From positions 124,001 to 188,000 of the forward strand of contig JAIXSO010000047.1 of the NCBI GenBank assembly GCA_027484685.1: a DNA stretch of 64,000 nt, written 5' to 3'. Below are positions 27,105-35,122 of this stretch, piece by piece; the stretch's first letter is position 1; every line of letters starts with the position of its first letter. The translations under genes and the position numbers were made by a program. The notes below the pieces were generated by a model. The model saw only the letters and a program-made list of their open reading frames with translations. It was not told where the DNA came from and ran no database searches. The DNA comes from Bacteroidota bacterium. GTDB taxonomy: Bacteria > Bacteroidota > Bacteroidia > UKL13-3.

Positions 27105-28421
27105 ATGATAAAAAAATTTACTTTCATTCTGCTACTTTTAGGAGCTAAGAGTTCATTTTCGCAAGGCGAATTTAAACGATTTGGAATTGGGTTGAATGCA
27201 GGAACAGGTTGGAGTATGTGCGATGGTGCTGATATGGGTATGCCTGGTTTTGCAGGTGGACTAACAGCAAAATACTCAATTTCAAACAGATTTGCGCTTA
27301 GAGGCGGAATGCATTATGCCGGTTTTGAAAATGTAAATGCACGTTTTACATCAAATACTAGTACTTTAGCTTTTGATTTACAGGGTGTATTTAATGCCAT
27401 TAACTTTAGAAAAACTAAAGCAGAAAAAAATGGATACAGACCTGTATTTAGCACTTTATATTTTGCCATTGGTGGTGGAACTTTAAACGCCAATGTTGAT
27501 GGTTATAGTAATCCATGGCCAGATCAAGTTTCGAGTGTTAACAGTGGTTTTATAGCTACAAGCGTTGGTTATAAAATAAAAGTAACTGAGTTAATTGATT
27601 TAAACTTTGAGTATAGTATTAGAACAACCAATACCGATTTATTAGATGGTTATAATCCACAAGTTTACTCTAATCGTTCAAACGATTATTATGGAATTTC
27701 AATGATTGGAATTAACTTTAATTTAGGAGGAGGTTCTGAAAATATTGAGTGGACTGACGGTTTTGAAGGAGTTGTTAAAAATATAAAAGTAGATAAAGAA
27801 ACTACCAAATCAGCCTCTAAAAAAGATTACGATGCTTTGAAAAAACGTGTTGACGACCTTGAAGCAATGGTTAAAGATAGTGATAAAGATGGTGTTCCAG
27901 ATATTAGAGATAATGAAATTAACTCGCCAACTACCTTGGTTGATAAAAATGGTGTAACCTTAGATACTGATGGTGATAAAGTTCCTGATTATTTAGATAA
28001 ATGCCCACAAGTTAAAGGATCAAATGCTGATGGTTGCAATGCTGCAACAATTAAGCCTGATGTAAAATATGTAGCTGGAGCTAAAATTGATTTAGGCGCT
28101 TCAGGTATTCAATACGGACCAGGTAATGCTATTATTAAACCTATTTCTTACTCAGTATTAAATAAAGTGGTAAAAATTATGAATGATAATCTTGAACTTG
28201 AATTAAGAGTAGAAGGCCATACCGATAATTTAGGTAAAGAAGAAGCAAATTTAGCTTTATCAAAAGCTAGAGCTTTGGCAGTAAAAAAATACTTAATTGA
28301 TAACGGAATTGAAGATTACAGAATTACTGCAGAAGGTTATGGAAGTAAAAAACCGGTAGCCAATAATAAAACTCCAAAAGGCAGAAGTCAAAACAGAAGA
28401 GTTGATTTTATTCTTCAATAA
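27105..28421 (+). CDS. OmpA-family outer-membrane protein with calcium-type repeats
   Basis: I choose ATG 27105 (MIKKFTFILL), 14 codons inside the longer frame, since this gives a clean signal peptide ending SFSQ. An N-terminal eight-stranded-type barrel (about 20-225) is followed by a helical linker. Aspartate-rich thrombospondin type 3 repeats come next (DSDKDGVPDIRDN, DTDGDKVPDYLDKCP). The C-terminal OmpA domain contains VEGHTDNLGKEEANLALSKAR and NRRVDF, which bind peptidoglycan. It anchors the outer membrane to the wall. A terminator follows at 28445-28475. Confidence 0.9.
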   Translation: MIKKFTFILLLLGAKSSFSQGEFKRFGIGLNAGTGWSMCDGADMGMPGFAGGLTAKYSISNRFALRGGMHYAGFENVNARFTSNTSTLAFDLQGVFNAINFRKTKAEKNGYRPVFSTLYFAIGGGTLNANVDGYSNPWPDQVSSVNSGFIATSVGYKIKVTELIDLNFEYSIRTTNTDLLDGYNPQVYSNRSNDYYGISMIGINFNLGGGSENIEWTDGFEGVVKNIKVDKETTKSASKKDYDALKKRVDDLEAMVKDSDKDGVPDIRDNEINSPTTLVDKNGVTLDTDGDKVPDYLDKCPQVKGSNADGCNAATIKPDVKYVAGAKIDLGASGIQYGPGNAIIKPISYSVLNKVVKIMNDNLELELRVEGHTDNLGKEEANLALSKARALAVKKYLIDNGIEDYRITAEGYGSKKPVANNKTPKGRSQNRRVDFILQ

Positions 28422-28444
28422 TTTTTGATGTTATAAAAACGAGG

Positions 28445-28475
28445 AGGCTGTTCTAAAGTTTAGAACAGCCTTTTT
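28445..28475. terminator. Intrinsic terminator between ompA-like and TonB-receptor genes
   Basis: Arms AGGCTGTTCTA (28445-28455) and TAGAACAGCCT (28461-28471) enclose AAGTT and are followed by T residues. It closes the OmpA-family gene and lies against the 3' end of the convergent receptor gene. Confidence 0.9.
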
Positions 28476-30738
28476 ATTTAAAACTATACCTAACTCCTAT
28501 AAATGCTCTTATGCCTTGCAATGGTGCATAATTATATGTTGGGTCAAAAGTATAAGCATAAGGATTGTTTATATTTACCTGCTTATCAAATGGATCGAAT
28601 GGGCGCATGATTGGATTTTGAGGAATAAAATTGAGTAAGTTTTTAGCTCCTCCATAAAGTGAAACATTGTTTTTAAACACTTTGGTTATTTGCAAATTTA
28701 CCAAAGCAAACCATGGCGACTCAGCGGGACGAAAATCGTTTGGTAAAATAGGCAATAACATTGGACTTGTTAAAGTTCCAGTTAAATCAATGGTTATGTT
28801 TTGTTTTTTAAAATGATAATTAGAGCCATAATTAACTGTTAAAGGTGGAGTTTGAATTTGTCCACTCTTTACCTCGTTATTCAAACTATCTTTATTCACA
28901 GTAAATACATCTACCAAAGTAAAGCCTAAATTAGCCTTAAAACCATTGCTAAAATTTGCATCTAAACCAAAGTTAACACCTCTGTTTATGGCGTATCCAT
29001 TTAAGTTATTAAATATTATTTGATTGGCGTTGGTTAAATAATCGGGTACAATTCGGTTAGTAAAGTAGGTGTAAAACAGGTTTAAGTCTAGGTTAATAAA
29101 ACCATTTTTTACACTCATGTTTTTTACATAATTAGCCGATATATTCCACGATTGTTCGGGCTTTAACTCGCTTAAAATTACCACTTGCCTTGCACCAGTT
29201 AATGCTGCATGTTCTTCACTAAACAAATTTACAACTCTATAACCGTTGCCTAAACTTAACCTGAAAGAGTTACTTAAATTAGGCGAAAACTTATAATTAA
29301 ATCGTGGCGAAAAAATATGACCATGAACTGAGTTAATATCGTATCGCAAACCTAAAAGCATTTTATTCTTTATATTTATTTTGTAATCATCTTGAATAAA
29401 AAAGCCAGGTAAATAAGTAATACTTGGGCTGTTTGATGAATCTATTTTTTGAGTAACAGCGGTGTTGTCGTCATAAAAAGTATAGCGAAGTGCTGCTCCA
29501 ACTAATAAGTTATGTTTTTGTCCAATTGTTTTATCATACGTAATTTGACTAAAACCAATCACTTGAGTTGCTGCATAAGCCATTGTGCCATAAACAGAAT
29601 TTTGGTCATGGATATTAAATGAACTATTTAAAACTACTTTATCTTTAAAATAAGGTAATTGATAATTACCCAATAACTCTAATCTTTTGGTGTAAATACT
29701 TTCGCCATATACACTATCACCACCTCTAAATGCTTTTGTCCATTGGGTTTGCCCACCCCATCTATCTTCATAAAAAAACCTAGCTGCAATATTTGCTATC
29801 CTATTTTGCTTGCGTTCAAAATTCGTTTTATTAAAAATAGAAATTCGTTTTTGCAAAGTAACATCGGTAAAACCATCGTTGTTGTTATCCCAAATTTTAT
29901 CAAAATAAAAAGCATTGGCGCTCAATAACGACTGTACTTTAGGATTGATTTCCAATTTATAAGCTATATCTAAATTATTTTCTAAATAACTAGTGGTATT
30001 GAAATCAATACTTAAACGTGGTGCTTTATTGGCATTTTTGGTAATGATATTGATTAAACCACCTACAGCTTCGGAGCCATATAAAGTAGAAGCAGGACCA
30101 CGTTGAATTTCAACTCGTTCAATAATTGAATTAGGAATTCCCATTAAGCCATAAACAGTAGAAAGGGCCGAAACTATTGGCATTCCATCAATCATTACCA
30201 TGGTATAGGGACCTTCCATACCGTTTATATGAATATCGCCCGTATTGCATACATTACAATTCAGTTGAGGTCTAACGCCATTTACCATTCCTATAGCTTC
30301 AAAAATATTGGGAGTTGGATTTTGTTGAAATAATTTGGGCGAAATAACCTCCACCGAAACTGTACTTTCCTTTTTACTTATTTCCTTTAAAGTCCCACTA
30401 ACCACAACATCGTTCAATGTATTTTCGTTTTCAATTACTTCAATTACTAAATCTTTATTTTTATAGTTTGAAGCAATAATTTTGACCTGTTTTGGGTAAT
30501 AACCTAGTGCCTTAACAGTTAATAAAAAGGTATCTTTTGATAAATTTTTGAAAATAAATTTACCATCTTGATTGGTTTGAACAGCTTGTTTCAGTTCCTT
30601 AATACTAACCACAGCAAATGACACTGGCTTTTTACCACATATTACTTTTCCCTCAAAATCAATATTTTGCGCACTTGTTTGATAGAAAAAAGTAGTTAGC
30701 ATAATGCTTAACAAGTAAAAATAGATAGGTCTTTTCAT
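28474..30738 (-). CDS. TonB-dependent receptor, probably metal-regulated
   Basis: The 754-residue protein has a signal peptide (ending TSAQ). A carboxypeptidase-regulatory-like domain (about 25-105) is followed by a plug domain (about 110-235) with MIDGMPIVSALS and VEIQRGPASTLYGSEAVGGLINI, then a 22-strand-type barrel ending in VRYSFK. Residues CNVCNTGDIHING in the plug contain two cysteines and a histidine that could bind a metal. It is divergent from a DtxR-type regulator, with a palindrome overlapping its promoter. Uptake of an iron or manganese compound is therefore inferred, and the ligand is not shown by sequence. Confidence 0.9.
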   Translation of the reverse strand: MKRPIYFYLLSIMLTTFFYQTSAQNIDFEGKVICGKKPVSFAVVSIKELKQAVQTNQDGKFIFKNLSKDTFLLTVKALGYYPKQVKIIASNYKNKDLVIEVIENENTLNDVVVSGTLKEISKKESTVSVEVISPKLFQQNPTPNIFEAIGMVNGVRPQLNCNVCNTGDIHINGMEGPYTMVMIDGMPIVSALSTVYGLMGIPNSIIERVEIQRGPASTLYGSEAVGGLINIITKNANKAPRLSIDFNTTSYLENNLDIAYKLEINPKVQSLLSANAFYFDKIWDNNNDGFTDVTLQKRISIFNKTNFERKQNRIANIAARFFYEDRWGGQTQWTKAFRGGDSVYGESIYTKRLELLGNYQLPYFKDKVVLNSSFNIHDQNSVYGTMAYAATQVIGFSQITYDKTIGQKHNLLVGAALRYTFYDDNTAVTQKIDSSNSPSITYLPGFFIQDDYKINIKNKMLLGLRYDINSVHGHIFSPRFNYKFSPNLSNSFRLSLGNGYRVVNLFSEEHAALTGARQVVILSELKPEQSWNISANYVKNMSVKNGFINLDLNLFYTYFTNRIVPDYLTNANQIIFNNLNGYAINRGVNFGLDANFSNGFKANLGFTLVDVFTVNKDSLNNEVKSGQIQTPPLTVNYGSNYHFKKQNITIDLTGTLTSPMLLPILPNDFRPAESPWFALVNLQITKVFKNNVSLYGGAKNLLNFIPQNPIMRPFDPFDKQVNINNPYAYTFDPTYNYAPLQGIRAFIGVRYSFK

Positions 30739-30752
30739 TTTTATTAGGTTGG

Positions 30753-30785
30753 CAAATATAATTTGTTAGACTTATCTAACAAATT
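30753..30785 (-). promoter_or_regulatory. Promoter and DtxR-type palindromic operator
   Basis: A perfect palindrome, AATTTGTTAGA (30760-30770) and TCTAACAAATT (30775-30785) around CTTA, lies between the receptor and DtxR genes. Its TTAGA...TCTAA core has the shape of DtxR-family operators. On the minus strand a -7 element TATATTTG (30753-30760) adjoins it and a TTTG lies about 21 bases further up, so the palindrome occupies the spacer of the receptor promoter. Binding should repress the receptor. Confidence 0.7.
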
Positions 30786-30805
30786 TATTTTATAAATATT
30801 AATAT

Positions 30806-30813
30806 TACTTTTG
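30806..30813 (+). promoter_or_regulatory. Candidate -7 element of the DtxR-type gene
   Basis: TACTTTTG fits the Bacteroidota TAnnTTTG pattern but ends only four bases before the ATG at 30818. If used, the transcript would be leaderless or nearly so. The start codon itself is well supported by the family N-terminus. Confidence 0.4.
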
Positions 30814-30817
30814 GCAA

Positions 30818-31465
30818 ATGCGAACTTTAGCAGAGGAAAACTATTTAAAAGCCATTTATAATTTAAGCCAGCACGAAAGTGGTGCAACGGCTAGTAAGCT
30901 TTCAGAAAAATTAAATGTAAAGCTGCCAACCATTAATAGTATGGTAAATAAATTAGCCGAAAAAGAATTGGTTGAATACCAAAAATATAAAGGATTTATA
31001 TTAACAGCTAAAGGACAAAAATATGCGCTAGAAGTAATAAGGAAGCACCGATTAACGGAGTTATTCTTGGTAAAAATTATGGGTTTTGGTTGGGAAGAAG
31101 TACACGATATAGCCGAAGAAGTAGAACATATAAAAAGCCCTGCATTTTTCGAAAAAATGGATTTGATATTAAGCAATCCAAAGTTTGACCCACACGGAAC
31201 CCCAATTCCTGATAAAGAAGGAAAATTGCCTAAAAATACCTTGAAACAACTTTCAAGCATTGAAGTTGGTAAAACCATAACGTTTGTGGCCGTTAGTGAT
31301 TCTTCAACCGACTTTTTAAGCTATTTAAGCCGAGTAGGTATAAGTTTATATGAAAAAATTGAAATATTAGACCGTGAAGTTTTTGACGGATTGATTAAAA
31401 TAAAAATTGGCAAGAAAAATATCAACTTAAGTGGCCAAGTAGCCGAAAGAATTTTAGTAGAATAA
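30818..31465 (+). CDS. DtxR/MntR-family metal-dependent repressor
   Basis: The 215-residue protein starts MRTLAEENYLKAIYNLS, the standard opening of the family. The winged helix occupies residues 1-70 (GATASKLSEKLNV, PTINSMVNKLAEK). The dimerisation and metal domain (about 71-140) has HRLTELFL, WEEVHDIAEEVEH and FDPHGTPIP with the His/Glu/Asp ligands typical of the group. A C-terminal FeoA/SH3-like domain fills 145-215. It should bind the palindrome at 30760-30785 when loaded with Fe or Mn. The metal cannot be decided. Confidence 0.92.
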   Translation: MRTLAEENYLKAIYNLSQHESGATASKLSEKLNVKLPTINSMVNKLAEKELVEYQKYKGFILTAKGQKYALEVIRKHRLTELFLVKIMGFGWEEVHDIAEEVEHIKSPAFFEKMDLILSNPKFDPHGTPIPDKEGKLPKNTLKQLSSIEVGKTITFVAVSDSSTDFLSYLSRVGISLYEKIEILDREVFDGLIKIKIGKKNINLSGQVAERILVE

Positions 31466-31469
31466 TAAG

Positions 31470-31796
31470 TTACAAATAATCTTTTATCAATGATTTGATT
31501 TCATTTTCTGTAAAATTATTTATTTCACCTTTGTTGTATATGGAAAAAAGAAGGACTCTCGTATCAATTACTTTTACAAAAGATAAAACTCTTGCACCTC
31601 CTGACTTTCCTTTATTTTTTGAAGCAATAGCCAATCTGATCTTAAAAATATTATCTCCAAGAGGAATGCCAGTAGTAGGATTTTCCTCTAGCTTTAAAAA
31701 CAGTTTTGCTAGCTCATTTTTTAAAGAAGGATATTTTTTTATTAGCTTTTTTGCCTCCTTTTTAAAATTAGTCGAAAGTTCTACACTATAACTCAT
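31470..31796 (-). CDS. RelE/HigB-like toxin
   Basis: The 108-residue basic protein opens SYSVELSTNFKKEAKKLIKKYPSL, a typical RelE/ParE-superfamily start. It has the central KIRLAIASKNKGKSGGARVL strand-turn seen in toxins of Bacteroidota HigB/RelE groups. Its start overlaps the antitoxin gene by 11 bases. The predicted action is ribosome-dependent mRNA cleavage. The assignment is by fold and context; catalytic residues of this subgroup vary. Confidence 0.75.
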   Translation of the reverse strand: MSYSVELSTNFKKEAKKLIKKYPSLKNELAKLFLKLEENPTTGIPLGDNIFKIRLAIASKNKGKSGGARVLSFVKVIDTRVLLFSIYNKGEINNFTENEIKSLIKDYL

Positions 31797-32001
31797 TCAA
31801 AAAATCTTTAGCTGCGGTGGTTTTCAATTTACCTTTTTTAAATAGCTTTACCTCTTCAAGACCTGCGCTAATATTTTCCAATATTTCTTCTTTGATTGGT
31901 TCTCCATCAGTTTCTATTTTTTTTACATAATGTAAATTTTTAGCCAACTCAACAAAATGGCTAAATTCTTTATCTGTTGTATAAATTGTCACATGTCTCA
32001 T
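31786..32001 (-). CDS. Antitoxin partner of the RelE/HigB-like toxin
   Basis: The 71-residue protein has an N-terminal strand (RHVTIYTTDKEF), a helix and LHYVKKIE. It then has the LEEVKLFKKGKLKTTAAKDFLNEL tail, which presumably wraps the toxin. It overlaps the toxin start by 11 bases and is transcribed first. Its N-terminus resembles those of the antitoxin candidates at 23101 and 52050, while its tail matches the 52050 protein closely (KQGKTKKHKSAKELTAFLNK). Confidence 0.7.
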   Translation of the reverse strand: MRHVTIYTTDKEFSHFVELAKNLHYVKKIETDGEPIKEEILENISAGLEEVKLFKKGKLKTTAAKDFLNEL

Positions 32002-32091
32002 ATTATTGTTAATTATAAAATATTGATGGTTATAAAATATTTAAATTTCAAATATAAGTGTAATTTTAAATTTGAAAAACATATGTTTTGA

Positions 32092-32697
32092 TTACATACC
32101 TTCCCATTTAACAGATTTTGTATTCATTTTTATAATATACTTTCCAATAATATCGAACTCAATATTTACTTCATCTCCTTCTTTAAATTGATGAAAAACA
32201 GTATGTTCAAACGTGTAAGGAATAATGGTTACACTAAACCAATCTTCTTGCGCATTAACCACAGTTAAACTTACACCATTTATACAAACAGAACCTTTAT
32301 TTACCAATAAATTTTGTTGACTTGGATTTATTTTGAAATAAAAATTCCAGCTACCATTTTTATCTTCAATTTTTGAGCAAATGGCTGTATCGTCAACATG
32401 GCCTTGAACTATATGACCATCAAACCTACCATGAGCAGGCATGCAACGTTCAATGTTTACCTTTTCTCCTACTTTTAAATGCTTTAAATTGGTTTTTTGT
32501 AAAGTTTCATCTACTGCTGTAACCTTGTAAACCGAGTGGTTAATTTCAACTACAGTTAAACAAACTCCATTATGAGCCACACTTTGATCCACCTTTAACT
32601 CGTTGGTAATTGGGCTATGAAAATAAAAATCTATATTGGTGTTAACTACTCGTTTTTCAACCAAAGTAGCCATGGTTTCTATAATTCCGGTAAACAT
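32092..32697 (-). CDS. ribE: Riboflavin synthase, alpha chain
   Basis: The 201-residue enzyme begins MFTGIIETMATL and has the two-fold lumazine-binding barrel repeats of riboflavin synthase. Repeat signatures include VAHNGVCLTVVEI (barrel 1) and GSVCINGVSLTVVNA (barrel 2), with GHIVQGHVDDTA between them. The reaction dismutates two 6,7-dimethyl-8-ribityllumazine molecules to riboflavin. The length is normal. No other rib genes are adjacent and I see no FMN riboswitch upstream. Confidence 0.95.
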   Translation of the reverse strand: MFTGIIETMATLVEKRVVNTNIDFYFHSPITNELKVDQSVAHNGVCLTVVEINHSVYKVTAVDETLQKTNLKHLKVGEKVNIERCMPAHGRFDGHIVQGHVDDTAICSKIEDKNGSWNFYFKINPSQQNLLVNKGSVCINGVSLTVVNAQEDWFSVTIIPYTFEHTVFHQFKEGDEVNIEFDIIGKYIIKMNTKSVKWEGM

Positions 32698-32750
32698 AAT
32701 ATGTATAAAAAGTGCACAAACATAAGCAGTTTATTTCGCGATATTGCATA

Positions 32751-32788
32751 AAAAAATCGACTAGAATAATAATTCTAATCGATTTTTT
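32751..32788. terminator. Intrinsic terminator after the T9SS-protein gene
   Basis: Seventeen-base arms (32751-32767 and 32772-32788) pair except for one C-A mismatch around AATA, with A and T tracts on each side. It ends the minus-strand operon that starts at 35046. Confidence 0.85.
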
Positions 32789-32803
32789 TTGCTTAATCAT
32801 TAA

Positions 32804-34090
32804 TTAGTTACTTTTAATAATTTTTTTACTGTAAACTTCTGCGTTGTTATAAATTTTTATATAATAAACTCCATTTTTCAAACCAGATGTATTAACCATT
32901 ACTTTATTACTATTCTGTTCCGTAGACAAAACCACCTTACCAGTTAAATCTACTATTTCAGTTTTTGTAATGGTTTTATTGTCAGTAATCATAACCTCAT
33001 CTTTAAAAGGATTTGGAGCAATTTCAATACCTGTATTATCGTTTTTTGTAGAAATGATATTTGAGTACTCAAACTGACCATCAAAATCAATTTGCTTCAA
33101 TCTATAAAACGCACTCTCATTGTTTTTATCGATAAATGAATATTGGTTAATTCTGTTTGAGTTACCAACACCTTTTACAAATCCAATTAATTCAAAGTTT
33201 TTACCGTCAACACTTCTTTCAATTTCAAAACCTTTGTTATTATTTTCGCTTGATGTAGACCAATTAATTATTGTTAATTCGTCATTCACATTGGCTTCAA
33301 AACTTGTAAGTTTAACAGGCAAAGGACCGCCTCCCCAAGAATTTGAAACACGAATGCCATCAATTGTACCTGTAATTGTGCTTCCTGTTGGGTGCTGTCT
33401 GATTGCAACTGCATTAAATGTAGCTAAATCTCCAGTACTAATATCAGTTGCTACTAAATTAGGCACACTGGGCTCTGTGGTTGGTATACCAGAGGTAAAA
33501 ACGTAAGCAAATGCTGAATCACTATTTACTGGGTCAAACTTGTATTTTAAAACAACAAGTACTGTTGAATTTAATGGATAATCGGCAGTTGTATAAGTTA
33601 TACCTGTATTTGAACCTTTGGTTAATCCAACCTTAAATGTATTGGTTGCTGTTCCGTCTTTTATGTAAACTCTGCATCTGAAAGAAGTCATTGCTGAGGT
33701 ATCCATGACATGAAAAAAATAAGAATCATTTGAACCAACTCCACCACTAGCTGCCATATTTAGCAAAAATGATGTGTAAACACTTCCTGAATTGTAAGCA
33801 ATTGTAGAACGGTTAATATCTTGCGAAAAACCTGTTGCAAATGTAAAATTGGCCGAACCGCCAACACCTGATGAAGCATAACCAGCGTATGAAAGCGAAG
33901 TACCAAGATACTTAACTTGGCCAGTTGTTCCGCTATGTCTTCTCCAAATGGATCCACCGATTGATGGGTTTGTTATGGAGTCAGAACTTGTTCCGCTGGC
34001 TACACCATAGGAGTAATTCTCAATTGTTGTTTGTGCACTTGCATTTATGGCAAGTAATAAAAATAAAAGTTGTAAAAGTTTTGATTTCAT
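32804..34090 (-). CDS. Secreted T9SS protein with LamG-like N-terminal module
   Basis: The 428-residue protein has a signal peptide (ending NASAQ). The beta-rich N-terminal module (about 25-255), rich in Ser, Thr and Gly, resembles jelly-roll domains. A PLPVKLTSFEA linker leads to a fibronectin-like segment (about 265-345), typical of Bacteroidota T9SS proteins, and a type A sorting domain (IEIAPNPFKDEV to KKIIKSN). It follows the alpha/beta hydrolase gene by 20 bases and would be co-transcribed from the TTGGTATG-bearing promoter region at 35081-35122. Its ligand is unknown. Confidence 0.8.
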   Translation of the reverse strand: MKSKLLQLLFLLLAINASAQTTIENYSYGVASGTSSDSITNPSIGGSIWRRHSGTTGQVKYLGTSLSYAGYASSGVGGSANFTFATGFSQDINRSTIAYNSGSVYTSFLLNMAASGGVGSNDSYFFHVMDTSAMTSFRCRVYIKDGTATNTFKVGLTKGSNTGITYTTADYPLNSTVLVVLKYKFDPVNSDSAFAYVFTSGIPTTEPSVPNLVATDISTGDLATFNAVAIRQHPTGSTITGTIDGIRVSNSWGGGPLPVKLTSFEANVNDELTIINWSTSSENNNKGFEIERSVDGKNFELIGFVKGVGNSNRINQYSFIDKNNESAFYRLKQIDFDGQFEYSNIISTKNDNTGIEIAPNPFKDEVMITDNKTITKTEIVDLTGKVVLSTEQNSNKVMVNTSGLKNGVYYIKIYNNAEVYSKKIIKSN

Positions 34091-34110
34091 ATTGATTTAT
34101 AGTTTAATAA

Positions 34111-35046
34111 TTATTTGTAAAGTAATAAGGCTCCAGCTGATGAAGTAGCAGAAAAATCGTGATCTACTTTTGGAAGCACAAGGTAATCCCAATTAAAGTT
34201 TAAGTTATTTTTTACAGCCGTATTACGCGTTTGGGTATAAAAATATTGTGCTCTTTCAAGCCTATTTAATCCTTGTTTATCAACAATATCATTATGGCGT
34301 AATGCATCAGAATTAGGATTGGTGTCATCTCCTCCAATTACCAAAAAAACTTTTTTCCCAAACAATGAACTGTATTTTAAATTTTCGGAAGGGCTACTTT
34401 TGGTTCCATAAGGAAATGCAACTGAATTATCTAACATGGTGTACCAACCTGAAGAAGCTATAACAGTTTTATTAATTTTAGCATTGGGCTTAAAGATAAT
34501 ATACCTTTGCACAAATTGCCCACCGGCAGAATGTCCAAACATATCATATTGGGTAACTGCGCTACCAATTTTGTTTTTAAAATTTTCAAAAAGAGGTTCA
34601 ATAATTGAAAAAGTCCAAATAGATTCTTCATTGAGTGTTTGAGGTGTTGGATTATCACCATCTACAAAAATATTTCCAAGATTATAACCATCTCCTCCAG
34701 GAAAATTAGCTTCACTAAATTCGGGTGCAATAATTATAAAATTGAGTTGATTTGCACTCGCTATTAACTCGTTTCTACTTAACAGTGCATTTCTTTCATT
34801 TCCATGAAGAACAAATAATATGGGTGTATTTTTATTTGCATTATTTGGAACATAAAAATAAACTTTAACAGGCTTATTATTTAACGGAGCATATTCAGTA
34901 AATGTAAAATCTGACGTTCCATAAATAATCAATGAATCAACACCTCTGGGTGTTGGAGAAGGTGAAAGGTTTTCTTTATTACATGAAAAGATGCAAAACA
35001 AAAACACTGATAACAAATAAATTATACCTTTTTTATTTTTTTTCAC
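34111..35046 (-). CDS. Alpha/beta hydrolase lipoprotein (depolymerase/esterase-like)
   Basis: The 311-residue product has a leader ending in the lipobox FCIFSC. The fold is alpha/beta hydrolase: LFVLHGN holds the oxyanion strand, GHSAGG the nucleophile Ser, VIGGDDTNP a candidate acid Asp, and VDHDFS the catalytic His. The family includes PHB-depolymerase-like and esterase enzymes. From memory, some beta-amide-cleaving poly(aspartate) hydrolases share this fold, which fits the neighbouring beta-aspartyl genes, but sequence does not prove the substrate. It is the first gene of the minus operon downstream of the MocR gene and has TTGGTATG sites upstream. Confidence 0.75.
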   Translation of the reverse strand: MKKNKKGIIYLLSVFLFCIFSCNKENLSPSPTPRGVDSLIIYGTSDFTFTEYAPLNNKPVKVYFYVPNNANKNTPILFVLHGNERNALLSRNELIASANQLNFIIIAPEFSEANFPGGDGYNLGNIFVDGDNPTPQTLNEESIWTFSIIEPLFENFKNKIGSAVTQYDMFGHSAGGQFVQRYIIFKPNAKINKTVIASSGWYTMLDNSVAFPYGTKSSPSENLKYSSLFGKKVFLVIGGDDTNPNSDALRHNDIVDKQGLNRLERAQYFYTQTRNTAVKNNLNFNWDYLVLPKVDHDFSATSSAGALLLYK

Positions 35047-35080
35047 GAGGTAAATAAAACTAAACGCTATTTAAAAATAA

Positions 35081-35122
35081 CATACCAAAACAAAATAAAA
35101 TTACATACCAATTAGCATACCT
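35081..35122 (-). promoter_or_regulatory. TTGGTATG direct-repeat operator, hydrolase operon
   Basis: On the minus strand TTGGTATG occurs at 35104-35111 and again at 35081-35088, 23 bases apart. A third, weaker copy (AGGTATG, 35116-35122) touches the MocR stop codon. Spacing and orientation relative to the controlled gene equal those of the pair at 36604-36639. The proximal copy is about 35 bases from the hydrolase start. Confidence 0.7.

Noticed and set aside
30856-31278. Minus-strand ORF of 140 residues opposite the DtxR-type gene
   Set aside because: The plus strand encodes a full DtxR-family protein and the antisense frame has no recognised domain.
31495-31791. Plus-strand ORF opposite the RelE/HigB-like toxin
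   Set aside because: It mirrors the toxin frame and has no family character; the minus-strand pair has the expected overlap of a TA operon.
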